Origin: Kolteria novifilia
GTDB taxonomy: Bacteria; Planctomycetota; Planctomycetia; Kolteriales; Kolteriaceae
Assembly: GCA_007748055.1 (NCBI GenBank)
Contig: CP036279.1
Coordinates: 992,001-1,056,000 of the forward strand
Direction of reading: 5' to 3'
Length of the DNA: 64,000 bases
The notes beneath the pieces are model-generated. The model was not told the origin of the DNA. It saw only the letters and a program-made list of their open reading frames with translations, and did no database searches. Position numbers and translations under genes: made by a program. Positions 1-8,042 of the stretch are shown in pieces. Numbering within the stretch: the first letter of the stretch is position 1; every line of letters begins with the position of its first letter.

Positions 1-1
1 C

Positions 2-874
2 GAGGGGCACATCTTCCGGTTCCTCAACAAGCCCTGCTCGGAAGAACAACTTGGCAAGGCGATCGATGCCGGTCTGGAACAATATCGACTGGTCACGGCC
101 GAGCGCGACTTGCTCAGCAAGACTCTTTCGGGCAGCCTGAGCATCCTCAGCGAGGTCCTTTCCGTCGTCAGTCCCAAGGCGTTCGGGCAGTCAGGGGATA
201 TCCGCCTCCTAGCCCGAGCGCTCTGCGCTCGGCTCGACGTCGCGAACGCCTGGGAGATCGAGGTCGCTGCTTCCCTCTCCTCGCTCGGTTTCATCGCCGT
301 TCCCGACGCCACTCTCGAACGCGTCGCCGCCGGTCATCCTCTATCGACGGAGGAACAGCGACTCTTTGACATTCATCCGGCGATCGGAAGCAAGCTCGTG
401 GCGAAGATCCCACGACTTGAACAAGTCGCGGAGTACATCGCGAAACAGAGTGATCCACTCTCCGGAGATCGCCCTCCCTTGGGGGCAAGAGTCCTGAGAA
501 TCGCTCGGGACTTTCTTCAATTCCGCACGAGAGTGCAAAGTGACGAAGAAGCCATCGAACTCATCCACGCCAATCGCGCGCAGTACGACAATCGCCTCAT
601 CCACGAGTTGAAAGTCATTGTCTCTTGGAACTACACGGTCAGCTCGGTGACGTTGGAAGACCTCTGCGAAGACATGATCCTCGATGAAAACCTTTGCTCG
701 GACGCCGGAGAAATCCTCATCGCCGCCGGGCGGCGGATTGCTCCGGTCTTTTTGGAGCGTTTGCGAAACTTCGCCAGGCATCGCCGAATTCGAGAGCCCA
801 TTCGTGTCCGGATTCCCATGGCGGAATGGTCCGACTCGAACACCCCGAACGAAACAAAGCTCGCCGTGTCGTAA
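2..874 (+). CDS. Response regulator with degenerate HD-GYP-like output domain (5' end outside window)
   Basis: The reading frame is open from the first bases, so the start lies upstream. The first visible residues (GHIFRFLNKPCSEEQL) are the end of a receiver domain, including the conserved Lys-Pro of its last strand. After a short helix comes an all-helical domain of about 220 residues that resembles HD-GYP output domains of RpfG-type regulators. I see neither an intact HD dyad nor a GYP motif, so phosphodiesterase activity is doubtful and the domain may only bind a partner. The histidine kinase two genes downstream on the same strand is the natural partner. The gene ends 119 bases before the RedB-like start. 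The receiver assignment is firm; the output-domain assignment is moderate. Confidence 0.75.
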   Translation, partial: EGHIFRFLNKPCSEEQLGKAIDAGLEQYRLVTAERDLLSKTLSGSLSILSEVLSVVSPKAFGQSGDIRLLARALCARLDVANAWEIEVAASLSSLGFIAVPDATLERVAAGHPLSTEEQRLFDIHPAIGSKLVAKIPRLEQVAEYIAKQSDPLSGDRPPLGARVLRIARDFLQFRTRVQSDEEAIELIHANRAQYDNRLIHELKVIVSWNYTVSSVTLEDLCEDMILDENLCSDAGEILIAAGRRIAPVFLERLRNFARHRRIREPIRVRIPMAEWSDSNTPNETKLAVS

Positions 875-993
875 GTCGCGGCGTGGAGGCCGTCACCACT
901 TGTTCGTTTACATTTGGTGTCCCGACCTCATTCGGACCAGCCCAATCGCTCAGCACCTCAAGGCCTTCCAGCCCCAAAGAGGAGAGGTTTGCC

Positions 994-1620
994 GTGCCCG
1001 TGCCAACCGCTGAATCGTCAGCAACCGCGACGAATCCTACCGTTCCGCTAGTCGCTGTCGCCATCTGGATCGCCGCGACGACAATGGGCATGCTCGGTCT
1101 CATCTCCTATTCCAACACGCCGGGAGAGAGTGCGGAGGTCCCCATCGTTTGGCCCCGCGGCGCAAGGGTCAATCTGGCCGCCGAGGGACCCACCCTGCTC
1201 ACGTTTGTACATCCAAAGTGCCCATGTAGTCGGGCCACCCTCGCGGAGTTGGCAAGAGTGCTCTCCCGTTGCGCGTCCTCGCCAACCGTCGAATGCCTCT
1301 TCTACTGCCCCGACGATGCGACCGCGGATTGGGCCGACACGGACCTGTGGCGTTCCGCCGCCCCTCTTTGCTCCACAACTCCCATCGTTGATGTCGCGGG
1401 CGAGGACGCCAAGGAGTTCGGCGCTACCACCTCCGGGCACGTCCTCCTCTATTCGAACGCTGGACAGCTCCGCTTCAGTGGTGGGATCACCCCCGCCCGC
1501 GCCCACGAAGGCGACAGTGTCGCCGCCGGCGCGCTTGTGGATTTACTCAACGGCCATCCGGTCGACCATGCCATGTTCCCCGTCTTCGGCTGCCCCATCC
1601 ATCTGGGAGACGTGAATTGA
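994..1620 (+). CDS. Membrane-anchored thioredoxin-fold protein, RedB-like
   Basis: A 208-residue protein with one N-terminal membrane helix (about residues 15-40) and a thioredoxin-like domain. The visible redox motif is FVHPKCPCSRA, a Cys-Pro-Cys after the first strand, as in RedB-type thioredoxin-like proteins; a C-terminal FGCPIH adds another cysteine. The GTG at 994 is chosen because GAGGAGAGG lies just upstream. The frame is open further upstream, but that part overlaps the preceding response regulator and has no domain character. The stop overlaps the sequence that serves as ribosome binding site for the histidine kinase, so the two are probably co-translated. Likely role (inference): a periplasm-facing redox protein coupled to the two-component system around it. 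Confidence 0.72.
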   Translation: MPVPTAESSATATNPTVPLVAVAIWIAATTMGMLGLISYSNTPGESAEVPIVWPRGARVNLAAEGPTLLTFVHPKCPCSRATLAELARVLSRCASSPTVECLFYCPDDATADWADTDLWRSAAPLCSTTPIVDVAGEDAKEFGATTSGHVLLYSNAGQLRFSGGITPARAHEGDSVAAGALVDLLNGHPVDHAMFPVFGCPIHLGDVN

Positions 1621-1634
1621 GGAGCCCGAACGGC

Positions 1635-3284
1635 ATGGCATCGTTTTCACTCAGCGAGACTTCCACGACCGCTGGCTCCCTCGCTCGTCGAGCCGACGAA
1701 CTCTACGCGTGGCACCAGCAGGTTCTCTTTGCTCAAACCGATCGGCTCTTCGTCGTCCTGATGGCACTACAATGGGTCGGCGGCATTCTCATGGCAGTAC
1801 TCGTCTCTCCGCAAACGTGGATCGCCCACACTTCTACTCTACATCTTCACGTTTGGGCGGCGGTGTTCCTCGGAGCATTGGTTTCGAGCGCCCCGATCCT
1901 GATGGGACTCTACTACCCGGGTGCGGTCCTCACTCGCCATGTCGTCGCAATCGCCCAGGCCGTTTGGTCGGCATTGCTGATTCATCTCTCCGGAGGCCGC
2001 ATCGAAACCCACTTCCACATTTTTGGATCGCTCGCGTTCCTGGCCTTCTACCGCGACTGGAAGGTCCTGATCACCGCAACCGTGATCATGGCGACCGACC
2101 ACTTCGTCCGAGGCTTCTGGTGGCCCCAGTCGATCTATGGCGTTTTCCTGGAAAGCCCCTACCGCTGGATCGAACACTCGGCGTGGGTGGTCTTTGAGGA
2201 CATCTTTCTCATCATTGCCTGTCTCCGCAGTCGACAAGAAGGCCGCAACATCTGCGAGAAACGGGCCGCCCTCGAACTGGCCCACGCGGAAGTCGAAGAC
2301 CGGGTCAAACAACGAACCAGCCAACTCGAAGAGGCTCGTTCCCAGTTGGAAGTGGAGTTTGGCGAACACCGCAAGACCCAGAAGGAGCGTGAGCAGCTCT
2401 TCAGCAAGCTCGCCACCGCCTCCCGCAAAGCGGGCATGGCCGAGTTCGCCGCCGGCGTCTTGCACAACGTCGGCAATGTCCTCAACAGCATCGGCATCTC
2501 CACCCATCTCCTCTCCGAAAGGCTGAAATCCAGCCCGGCCGCGGATCTGATTCGCGTTGGCCGGCTCATCGACTCGCAGCAGGATCAACTCGCGACGTTT
2601 CTCGCGAACGATCCCCGCGGTCAAAAACTTCCGGCCTTTATCCATCGACTTGGCGAGACCATCATGGAGGATCACCGGCAAGTGACCGAAGAACTCGCGA
2701 CGCTCGAGAAACATGTCGAGCACGTCAAATACGTCATCAGCGTTCAGCAGAAGTTCGCCAAGACGGAGAGCCTCTACGAACCCGTCAGTCTCGCCGACCT
2801 CCTCGACGACGCCGTCAGGATCAACAACGACTCACTTTCGCGGCACGGTGTGGCCGTCGAGCGAGAGTACAAACCGCTTCCCGAAGTCGTCACCGACAAG
2901 CACAAGGTGATGCAAATCCTTGTCAATCTCGTGATCAACGCCAGTCAGGCGGCGAGTGCGACGGGACGGATCGATCGCTGGATCAAACTCCGACTCGGTC
3001 GATCGGACGATACTCATGTCTTCGTGCAGGTTGCCGACAACGGCGTCGGTATGGAGCCGGCAGTCCTCGCGAAACTCTTTACCCACGGGTTCACGACCAA
3101 GGAGAACGGGCACGGGTTTGGACTTCACAGCGGAGCCTTGGCCGCCAAGGAGTTGGGGGGCTCCCTAGCGGCCGAGAGCCCTGGGGAAGGCAAGGGCGCC
3201 ACGTTCACCCTCTTCATCCCATTGCGATGTGACTCATCGGACGACATCGCCGACCGCCCCCGAGAGTTGGTCGCTCGCGTGTAG
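1635..3284 (+). CDS. Membrane sensor histidine kinase
   Basis: A 549-residue protein. About five to six hydrophobic segments occupy residues 30-200, followed by a coiled coil (about 210-260). The kinase core has an H-box GVLHNVGN with the likely phospho-His near residue 277, an N-box LVINASQAA near 430, and G-boxes DNGVGM and GHGFGLH near 468-500. The ATG at 1635 is preceded by TTGAGGAG, which starts at the stop codon of the RedB-like gene. The H-box is of the LHNVGN type found in many planctomycete and proteobacterial kinases. There is no receiver domain; the upstream response regulator would accept the phosphate. The signal sensed cannot be read from the sequence. Confidence 0.88.
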   Translation: MASFSLSETSTTAGSLARRADELYAWHQQVLFAQTDRLFVVLMALQWVGGILMAVLVSPQTWIAHTSTLHLHVWAAVFLGALVSSAPILMGLYYPGAVLTRHVVAIAQAVWSALLIHLSGGRIETHFHIFGSLAFLAFYRDWKVLITATVIMATDHFVRGFWWPQSIYGVFLESPYRWIEHSAWVVFEDIFLIIACLRSRQEGRNICEKRAALELAHAEVEDRVKQRTSQLEEARSQLEVEFGEHRKTQKEREQLFSKLATASRKAGMAEFAAGVLHNVGNVLNSIGISTHLLSERLKSSPAADLIRVGRLIDSQQDQLATFLANDPRGQKLPAFIHRLGETIMEDHRQVTEELATLEKHVEHVKYVISVQQKFAKTESLYEPVSLADLLDDAVRINNDSLSRHGVAVEREYKPLPEVVTDKHKVMQILVNLVINASQAASATGRIDRWIKLRLGRSDDTHVFVQVADNGVGMEPAVLAKLFTHGFTTKENGHGFGLHSGALAAKELGGSLAAESPGEGKGATFTLFIPLRCDSSDDIADRPRELVARV

Positions 3285-3522
3285 GCGTGAAGACTCCATG
3301 GCCGTGCTCCACGCGACCGGTGGGCCCACGACCAAACGCGGCGGCCCGAGCAGGATCAACGCCCCGTTTGAGGGGTGAGTCGTCCGGAATGTCCCCGGCA
3401 ACCGTCCCATTCGCCGCAACAACTCGCCACGGCTCTCTCGAGTCGGCCTCAGAAGACTTGTCGTCAAGTGGTGGGGAACGTAGACTAGCCTTCTTGAATC
3501 GACACGCGATCCAACCCATCCC

Positions 3523-3611
3523 GGAGAGGTGGCAGAGTGGTCGATTGCACCGGCTTGCTAAGCCGGCGATAGGGTTTGCCCTATCCGTGGGTTCGAATCC
3601 CACCCTCTCCG
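3523..3611 (+). tRNA. tRNA-Ser (anticodon GCT)
   Basis: A complete cloverleaf of 89 nt with a long variable arm, as expected for serine. The acceptor stem is GGAGAGG/CCTCTCC with discriminator G. The anticodon loop CTTGCTAAG gives GCT, reading AGC/AGU codons. The T arm is GGGTTCGAATCCC. No CCA is encoded. Its 3' end is shared with the second tRNA-Ser at 35847 in inverted orientation, and an integrase starts 135 bases downstream, so this is a likely integration site. Confidence 0.97.
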
Positions 3612-3688
3612 CTCCTGCCTGTAGCCTATCGACCTAAACCATGTCCTGATAGGCGTTTGCGTTCCTGAGAGACCTCAGGAAGTTCCCG

Positions 3689-3719
3689 TTTGTAGCGCTA
3701 TTTGTAGCGTTTTGTAGCG
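3689..3719 (+). repeat. Three direct copies of TTTGTAGCG before the integrase
   Basis: TTTGTAGCG occurs at 3689-3697, 3701-3709 and 3711-3719, between the tRNA-Ser 3' end and the integrase start. Spaced short direct repeats here are what integrase arm-type sites or an autoregulatory operator would look like. A related TTTGTAGCA lies at 7188-7196. Function is inferred from position only. Confidence 0.5.
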
Positions 3720-3745
3720 GTGGGCTTCTCTGAAAGGAACGCCTG

Positions 3746-5116
3746 GTGTCGTCCCCTTCCGCTTCAAGGACAGCCAAGAAGGCCAAGTCGTTTCGCGTCG
3801 GCCGGGTTCGGGTCTATCTCCGTGGCCGCGTCTGGTACCTCTGCTACCACGAGCAGGGCAAGCGTCATCAACCGCGCATCGGTCCCGAGCGTGACGTTGC
3901 TCGACAGATGGCTGCCGAGATCAATTCTCAGCTCGAGGTCGGCGCTCCGTCGGCCTATGGCTTCCAGCCCATCTCCATCCCGAACTTGCGGCAAGCTTGG
4001 CTTGAGCATCACGAGCATGTCTGGCGATCTTCGCTTCACACGATTCGCCGATACCGGGCTGCCACGGAGCATCTCCTCCGCTTCGTGGACGACGTCCGCC
4101 CAGTGCGCCGGGCTTCCGACTTTCGAGCTTCCCACGCCCAGGAGTTGGTGCGGTATCTTCGGCACCTTGAAGTTGCCCCCAACGGTCACCGGAACAGCGC
4201 GAAGCGCCGTCTCCGCGACAAGGGCATCAAGTACATCTTGGAAACCTGTTCGACACTCTTCGGATACGCCGCCAAACAGCGTCATTTACCGCCCTACGCC
4301 GAGAACCCATTCCAAACGATCGAGATCCACCGCATCCCCGTCGAGGATTCCAAACCGGTCGACGTCTTCTCGCCCGACGAGGAACGGCGCTTCCTCGAAG
4401 CTTGCGACGACTGGCAGTTTCCCATCTTCGCGACGCTTCTGCTCACTGGCCTACGTCCCGGCGAACTCACTCATCTGCTCTTGCCCGACAACCTCGATCT
4501 CGATCGAGGCTGGCTGTTCGTCCGCAACAAGCCAGGACTGGGTTGGAGGGTGAAAACCCGCAACGAACGTGACATCCCGCTCATTCCTCAGCTCGTCGAT
4601 CTCCTTCGCGTTGTCATCGGCGAACGTCGTACCGGTCCCATCTTCCAACAACGGCGATGCAGTGACGGCTACACTCCACCCCTTGTCGACCTCTCGCCGA
4701 TCGCCCTCGAACGCGATGTCGTTCGACGCGCGGATCAGCATCCCAACGATGATCGCAACGCATCGGAGTCCGCCGCAAGGACTGTTTGGCGAGACATCGG
4801 CGCCCTGAAGGAGGATTGGATTCGACGGGAGTTCATGCGAGTCGCCAAGAGGATGGGACGCCCCGAGATCACGGCTCCGAAGATGCTCCGCCACACGTTC
4901 GCCACATGCCTTCAAGACGCAAATGTCGATCCCCTCATCCGAAACGAGCTGATGGGGCACTCCCCCAGCAGCACCAAAGGAGCCAATGGGCTCGGCATGA
5001 CCGCGATCTACACCCACACACGCCCCGAAACGAAGAGGAAGCAACTTGAGGATGCTCTCATCTATCGGCCAGCGGTTGCGATGCTGATGGATCGGCTGAA
5101 GGGCCAGTCGGCGTGA
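3746..5116 (+). CDS. Tyrosine recombinase (integrase) beside tRNA-Ser(GCT)
   Basis: A 456-residue phage-type integrase. It has a basic N-terminus, a SAM-like core-binding domain (about 75-180) and a catalytic domain (about 200-440). Catalytic residues seen: Arg in TGLRPGEL (near 237), Arg in MLRHTFAT (near 382), His in LMGHSPSS and Tyr in AIYTHTRPE (near 422). The first position of the H-x-x-R box is Lys (KMLR), a tolerated variant. The GTG start at 3746 has GAAAGGA upstream. It reads away from the 3' end of tRNA-Ser(GCT), the usual arrangement for an element inserted in a tRNA gene. It is not closely related to the integrase at 34467, so the two represent different elements. Confidence 0.88.
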   Translation: MSSPSASRTAKKAKSFRVGRVRVYLRGRVWYLCYHEQGKRHQPRIGPERDVARQMAAEINSQLEVGAPSAYGFQPISIPNLRQAWLEHHEHVWRSSLHTIRRYRAATEHLLRFVDDVRPVRRASDFRASHAQELVRYLRHLEVAPNGHRNSAKRRLRDKGIKYILETCSTLFGYAAKQRHLPPYAENPFQTIEIHRIPVEDSKPVDVFSPDEERRFLEACDDWQFPIFATLLLTGLRPGELTHLLLPDNLDLDRGWLFVRNKPGLGWRVKTRNERDIPLIPQLVDLLRVVIGERRTGPIFQQRRCSDGYTPPLVDLSPIALERDVVRRADQHPNDDRNASESAARTVWRDIGALKEDWIRREFMRVAKRMGRPEITAPKMLRHTFATCLQDANVDPLIRNELMGHSPSSTKGANGLGMTAIYTHTRPETKRKQLEDALIYRPAVAMLMDRLKGQSA

Positions 5117-5191
5117 AGACGAATAGTGCAGGTTGTGGCCGGCACCTACGTGTCCGGCCAAGACGTGGCAAGATGCATGATACCGAACTGG

Positions 5192-5358
5192 CTAGCAGCC
5201 CGTTGATCTATTCGCTGCCGGCTGCGAACGGCTCTCTTGACCAATCTCGGCGTTGGAAAACCTCGACGAATCTACGGATTCGCCTGCGATTTACCTCCTT
5301 GATCTTGGCCAACATGGCTCGTTCTCGCCTTGGCCCGCTTAAATCGACGGACTGCTAG
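5192..5358. mobile_element. MITE-like element, copy 1 (167 bp)
   Basis: The ends are imperfect inverted repeats: CTAGCAGCCCGTTGAT at 5192-5207 and ATCGACGGACTGCTAG at 5343-5358. The whole interval resembles 36381-36545 at most positions, including an internal TACGGATTCGCCTGCG and CTTGATCTTGGCCAACAT. It has no transposase gene. TA at each terminus would fit a Tc1/mariner-IS630 type target duplication (inference). Any short ORF here is in repeat DNA and is not called. Confidence 0.7.
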
Positions 5359-5493
5359 ATTTCAGGCAGAACAAAGAGAATCGCAATGGCCGGACTTTCG
5401 AAGGGGTGGCTTGACTCGGATCGCTTGGCCTGCCCCTTTGGTTTGTACCAGTTGTTTTGAGAGTTTCTGGGCCGAAGAAGGAGCAGGAGACAT

Positions 5494-5784
5494 TTGATGG
5501 CAAGGAAGGGTGGCAAGCGTCATAGCCTGGAACAGATTGTGCGGAAGCTTCGTGATGCCGAGGCGATGCAGAACGCGGGCAAGACGATCGGCGAGGTTTG
5601 TCAGGTGCTTGGTGTCTCGGAACAGACGTTCCATCGTCGGCGTCACCAATACGGCGGGATGAAGGCGGACGAAGCGCGTCGTCTGAAGGAGCTTGAGCAA
5701 GAGAACGCGAAGCTCAAGAGGCTACTTGCGGAGGCGGAGCTGGACAAGGCGATGCTCAAGGAGTTGGCCAAGGGAAACTTCTAA
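5494..5784 (+). CDS. IS3-family transposase OrfA
   Basis: A 96-residue protein with an N-terminal helix-turn-helix (KTIGEVCQVLGVSEQTFHRRRHQYGG) followed by a leucine-zipper-like helix (ELEQENAKLKRLLAEAELDKAMLKELAKG). This is the DNA-binding and multimerisation part of IS3 transposases. It ends KGNF-stop. Just before the stop lies a G GGA AAC heptamer (5772-5778) in the correct phase for -1 frameshifting into orfB. Confidence 0.93.
   Translation: MMARKGGKRHSLEQIVRKLRDAEAMQNAGKTIGEVCQVLGVSEQTFHRRRHQYGGMKADEARRLKELEQENAKLKRLLAEAELDKAMLKELAKGNF
5772..5778 (+). promoter_or_regulatory. Candidate -1 ribosomal frameshift site (G GGA AAC)
   Basis: In the orfA frame the codons read AAG GGA AAC TTC TAA, so bases 5772-5778 form an X XXY YYZ slippery heptamer two codons before the stop. 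Slipping back one base continues as LLSPSRRRAAVDRL, the usual start of IS3 OrfB domains. IS3 elements are known to make an OrfAB fusion this way. Whether this site works is inferred. Confidence 0.65.
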
Positions 5785-5834
5785 GCCCTTCGCGTCGGCG
5801 GGCGGCGGTCGATCGTCTGGAGAAGTCGTTCGGG

Positions 5835-6674
5835 GTGAGCGAGCGTCGCGCTTGCGAGGTGGCCGAGCAGCCCCGGAGCACGCAACGTTACCAGCCACGC
5901 GTGTCGAGTGACGAAGGGCCCTTGGTGTCTCGGATGCTGGAGTTGGTTCGGAAGCATCCCCGTTACGGCTACCGCCGGATCTGGTTCCTGCTTCGTCGGG
6001 AGGGCTTCCGGGTCAACCGCAAGCGGATCTACCGGCTCTGGCGGTCCCAGGGCCTGAAAGTGCCGAAAAAGCAGCGAAAGAAGCGTCGACTGGGAAGCAG
6101 TGCCAACAGTGTGACACGTCATCGCGCGGAGTACAAGAATCACGTGTGGTCGTGGGACTTCATTCACGACCGGACGGCCTCGGGAGTGCCGGTGAAGATT
6201 CTGTCGATCGTGGACGAGTACACGCGTGAATGCTTGTCGCTACGTGTGGGTCGGCATTGCCGGGCGGAGGATGTGTTGGATGTCCTGGCGGGGTTGTTCG
6301 CCGAGCGTGGATTGCCGGGGCACATTCGTAGCGACAACGGTCCTGAGTTCATCGCGGAGGCGATGCGGCAATGGCTACACCGGATGGAGGTCGGGACCCA
6401 TTACATCGCCCCGGGAGCCCCCTGGGAGAATGCCTATGGCGAGAGTTTTCACAGTCGCTTGCGGGACGAGTTCTTGAACGTGGAGGAGTTCGCAAGCATC
6501 GGGGAGGCCCAAGGGTTGGCGGCGCAGTGGAAGGAAGATTACAACGAGCGTCGTCCTCACAGCAGTCTGGGGTACCGAACCCCGGCCGAGTTCGCGCGGA
6601 CGTGTGCTGCTTCCGCTCGGGCTACGCCCTCTCTCCAGCAGCACACGTCGGACCAGGTCCCGATACTCTCATAA
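5835..6674 (+). CDS. IS3-family transposase OrfB (catalytic, DDE)
   Basis: A 279-residue frame as bounded here. The frame is open upstream to the slippery site at 5772 in the -1 phase, so the natural product is probably the OrfAB fusion. It shows an HTH_21-like segment (YGYRRIWFLLRREG), then a retroviral-integrase-type rve domain with D in SWDFIHD, D in RSDNGPEF and E in YGESFHSRLRDEFLN, and the terminal RPHSSLGYRTPAEF signature. The gene appears intact and its stop lies beside the right inverted repeat. A separate GTG start at 5835 is possible but weak. Confidence 0.92.
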   Translation: MSERRACEVAEQPRSTQRYQPRVSSDEGPLVSRMLELVRKHPRYGYRRIWFLLRREGFRVNRKRIYRLWRSQGLKVPKKQRKKRRLGSSANSVTRHRAEYKNHVWSWDFIHDRTASGVPVKILSIVDEYTRECLSLRVGRHCRAEDVLDVLAGLFAERGLPGHIRSDNGPEFIAEAMRQWLHRMEVGTHYIAPGAPWENAYGESFHSRLRDEFLNVEEFASIGEAQGLAAQWKEDYNERRPHSSLGYRTPAEFARTCAASARATPSLQQHTSDQVPILS

Positions 6675-6703
6675 CAACTGGTACAAACCAAAGGGGCAGG
6701 CCA

Positions 6704-6988
6704 CGGATCTTGATTCGGGAAGTGCTCTTTCCCCTGGCCGATCGTTTCCCGACTGCCGAGGGCGACATCGGCTTCATCCATGGTCGGCTACACAGTTTTC
6801 GGCACTTCTTCTGTTCGATGTGTGCCAACCGTGGGGTAGGACAACAAGTAGTGAGGCGATGGCTCGGCCACAAGGAGAGCCGGATGGTCGACCACTACTA
6901 CCACTTGCATGACGACGAGGCGCGCCGCCAGATGCAACGCCTACGATTGTTTGGGGAGGCCGACGGTAACGGTGCCGTCGGCCAGTGA
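6704..6988 (+). pseudogene. 3' remnant of a tyrosine recombinase
   Basis: The frame encodes the last 94 or so residues of the integrase at 34467-35693, including the H-x-x-R box (HSFRHFFCS), RRWLGHKES and the Tyr-containing DHYYHLHDDEARR. It differs at only a few positions. The 5' three quarters are absent, cut off exactly at the right end of the IS3 element. It cannot be active alone. Confidence 0.9.
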
Positions 6989-7058
6989 CTTGGAGTCCGA
7001 TACCGAGGTCCCGAGAGCCAAGGTGAGAGGGGAGAAAGCAGCAGATTTGGCACAGTCC

Positions 7059-7078
7059 TGGCACAGTCGACTGTGCCA
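7059..7078. repeat. 20-bp perfect palindrome between integrase and att (left copy)
   Basis: TGGCACAGTCGACTGTGCCA, preceded by another direct half copy TGGCACAGTCC at 7048-7058. It is repeated identically at 35764-35783. Its place between integrase stop and attachment site suggests a terminator or a recombinase/directionality-factor site (inference). Confidence 0.6.
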
Positions 7079-7141
7079 AGGAATTCGGCTCGTCCTAACT
7101 CTTTATCAGAAAGGAGGTAACGGAAAGGAGGACGGGACGAA

Positions 7142-7158
7142 CGGAGAGGGTGGGATTC
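7142..7158 (+). other. Candidate attL: 17-bp copy of tRNA-Ser 3' end
   Basis: CGGAGAGGGTGGGATTC is identical to the 3'-terminal 17 bases (opposite strand) of tRNA-Ser(CGA) at 35847-35863 and in the same orientation. After 7158 the sequence leaves the tRNA. Direct repeats of a tRNA 3' end are the usual boundary marks of an integrated element; here they would enclose 7142-35863. Confidence 0.7.
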
Positions 7159-8042
7159 TCTGAACGCCTGCCCGATGCTGATCACTGTTTGTAGCAACTC
7201 TCACCATGGTAGCGGGTTACACATGATCCCGCAACGATGAAATTGACTTCGGGAGCGATCTGCCGCAAAGTCTGGCGCTACAAAACCGCCACAAGCTCGT
7301 CGAAGGAAAGAAATCCAGGCAACGCGGACCCTGGCGACCTGGTAGGTGATGTCGGTTCATGGCCGATGACGGGCAACGTCGAGGGCGAGGAAGTTGCCGG
7401 GTGCGCGAAGGTGTGGTCGAGGGTCGAGCAGTGGGTGGTGCGGGAAGGACTTCTCATCGGCCGGGTAGATCACCCGGAATAGGAGGCGTCTGCGCTCGGC
7501 AAGTGATTCGCGAGGGGGGAGAGGTTCGTGGAGGAGTTCTTTGAGCGGTGGGAGGTGATCAGGGAGCGGTTGAGGAGCTGGTGGCGGCGGTGCGGGGGAG
7601 GTTGCGGGAGGCTGTTGGATGGGGAGTGGTGTCGGTCGTGGTGGGGAGGGAAGGAGAAGAGAAGCAGTGGGTGGCGGAAGGGATGGCGGATGATGAGGAG
7701 GTGACGCGGTAGTTTCGGGGGCTGCAGTGGGGACGTTTGTCGAGGCGTGAGGGATGGGGCGAGGAGGCGGCTTTGCGGGGTCATCCGATCCGACGTCCAC
7801 CCTGCTGCCGAGCTGATGGCTACATGGATACCGACTCCAGCAGTCCCAAAACAACAATCGTACTCCGCCATTCCCGTCCCAGTAGGACGGCTGTTCACGG
7901 GGTCCAACTGACCAAGGGACCTCCCATGCGCACGCGCCGAGCCAGCGAATCCCATCGCCCCCACGCTCCTCCAAAACTTCCAGCAATTCGGCAAAACCGT
8001 CTTCAGCCACCCAAAATCCATTCAGCCTCAACTCGGCAACGA
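7159..8042. other. No convincing gene; GA-rich/proline-coding low-complexity DNA
   Basis: Long frames exist on the minus strand (7357-8031 and 7470-8021), but both read mostly Pro/Ser/His-rich low complexity over 7500-7740, have no ribosome binding site and overlap each other. The segment around 7830-8030 (minus) reads a non-repetitive stretch, GFWVAEDGFAELLEVLEERG, that may be the remnant of a real but unrecognised gene. Confidence 0.5.

Larger units (their letters stand above)
5426..6703 (+). mobile_element. Complete IS3-family insertion sequence (1278 bp)
   Basis: The termini are perfect 31-bp inverted repeats at 5426-5456 and 6673-6703, beginning TGGCCTGCCCCTTTGG and ending in the complementary CA. 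They enclose orfA and orfB in the classical IS3 arrangement. No target-site duplication is visible: GCT precedes the left end and CGG follows the right end. The right end abuts a truncated integrase gene whose 5' part is missing, so insertion was accompanied or followed by a deletion on the left. Confidence 0.93.
6704..7158 (+). repeat. Left copy of 455-bp direct repeat (integrase 3' end plus att core)
   Basis: This interval is collinear with 35409-35863 without indels. By eye there are about eight substitutions. It carries the integrase C-terminus, a palindromic intergenic stretch and the first 17 bases of the tRNA-Ser 3' end. Identity stops at 7158, inside the tRNA-derived sequence. Confidence 0.92.

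Noticed and set aside
3287-3637. A 116-codon plus-strand frame.
   Set aside because: Runs through tRNA-Ser(GCT) and has no domain; not a gene.
7357-8031. A 224-codon minus-strand frame with a non-repetitive N-terminus and Pro-rich remainder.
   Set aside because: Low-complexity Pro/Ser/His composition, an overlapping alternative frame and no ribosome binding site. The N-terminal 90 residues may be a gene remnant, but I cannot support a call.
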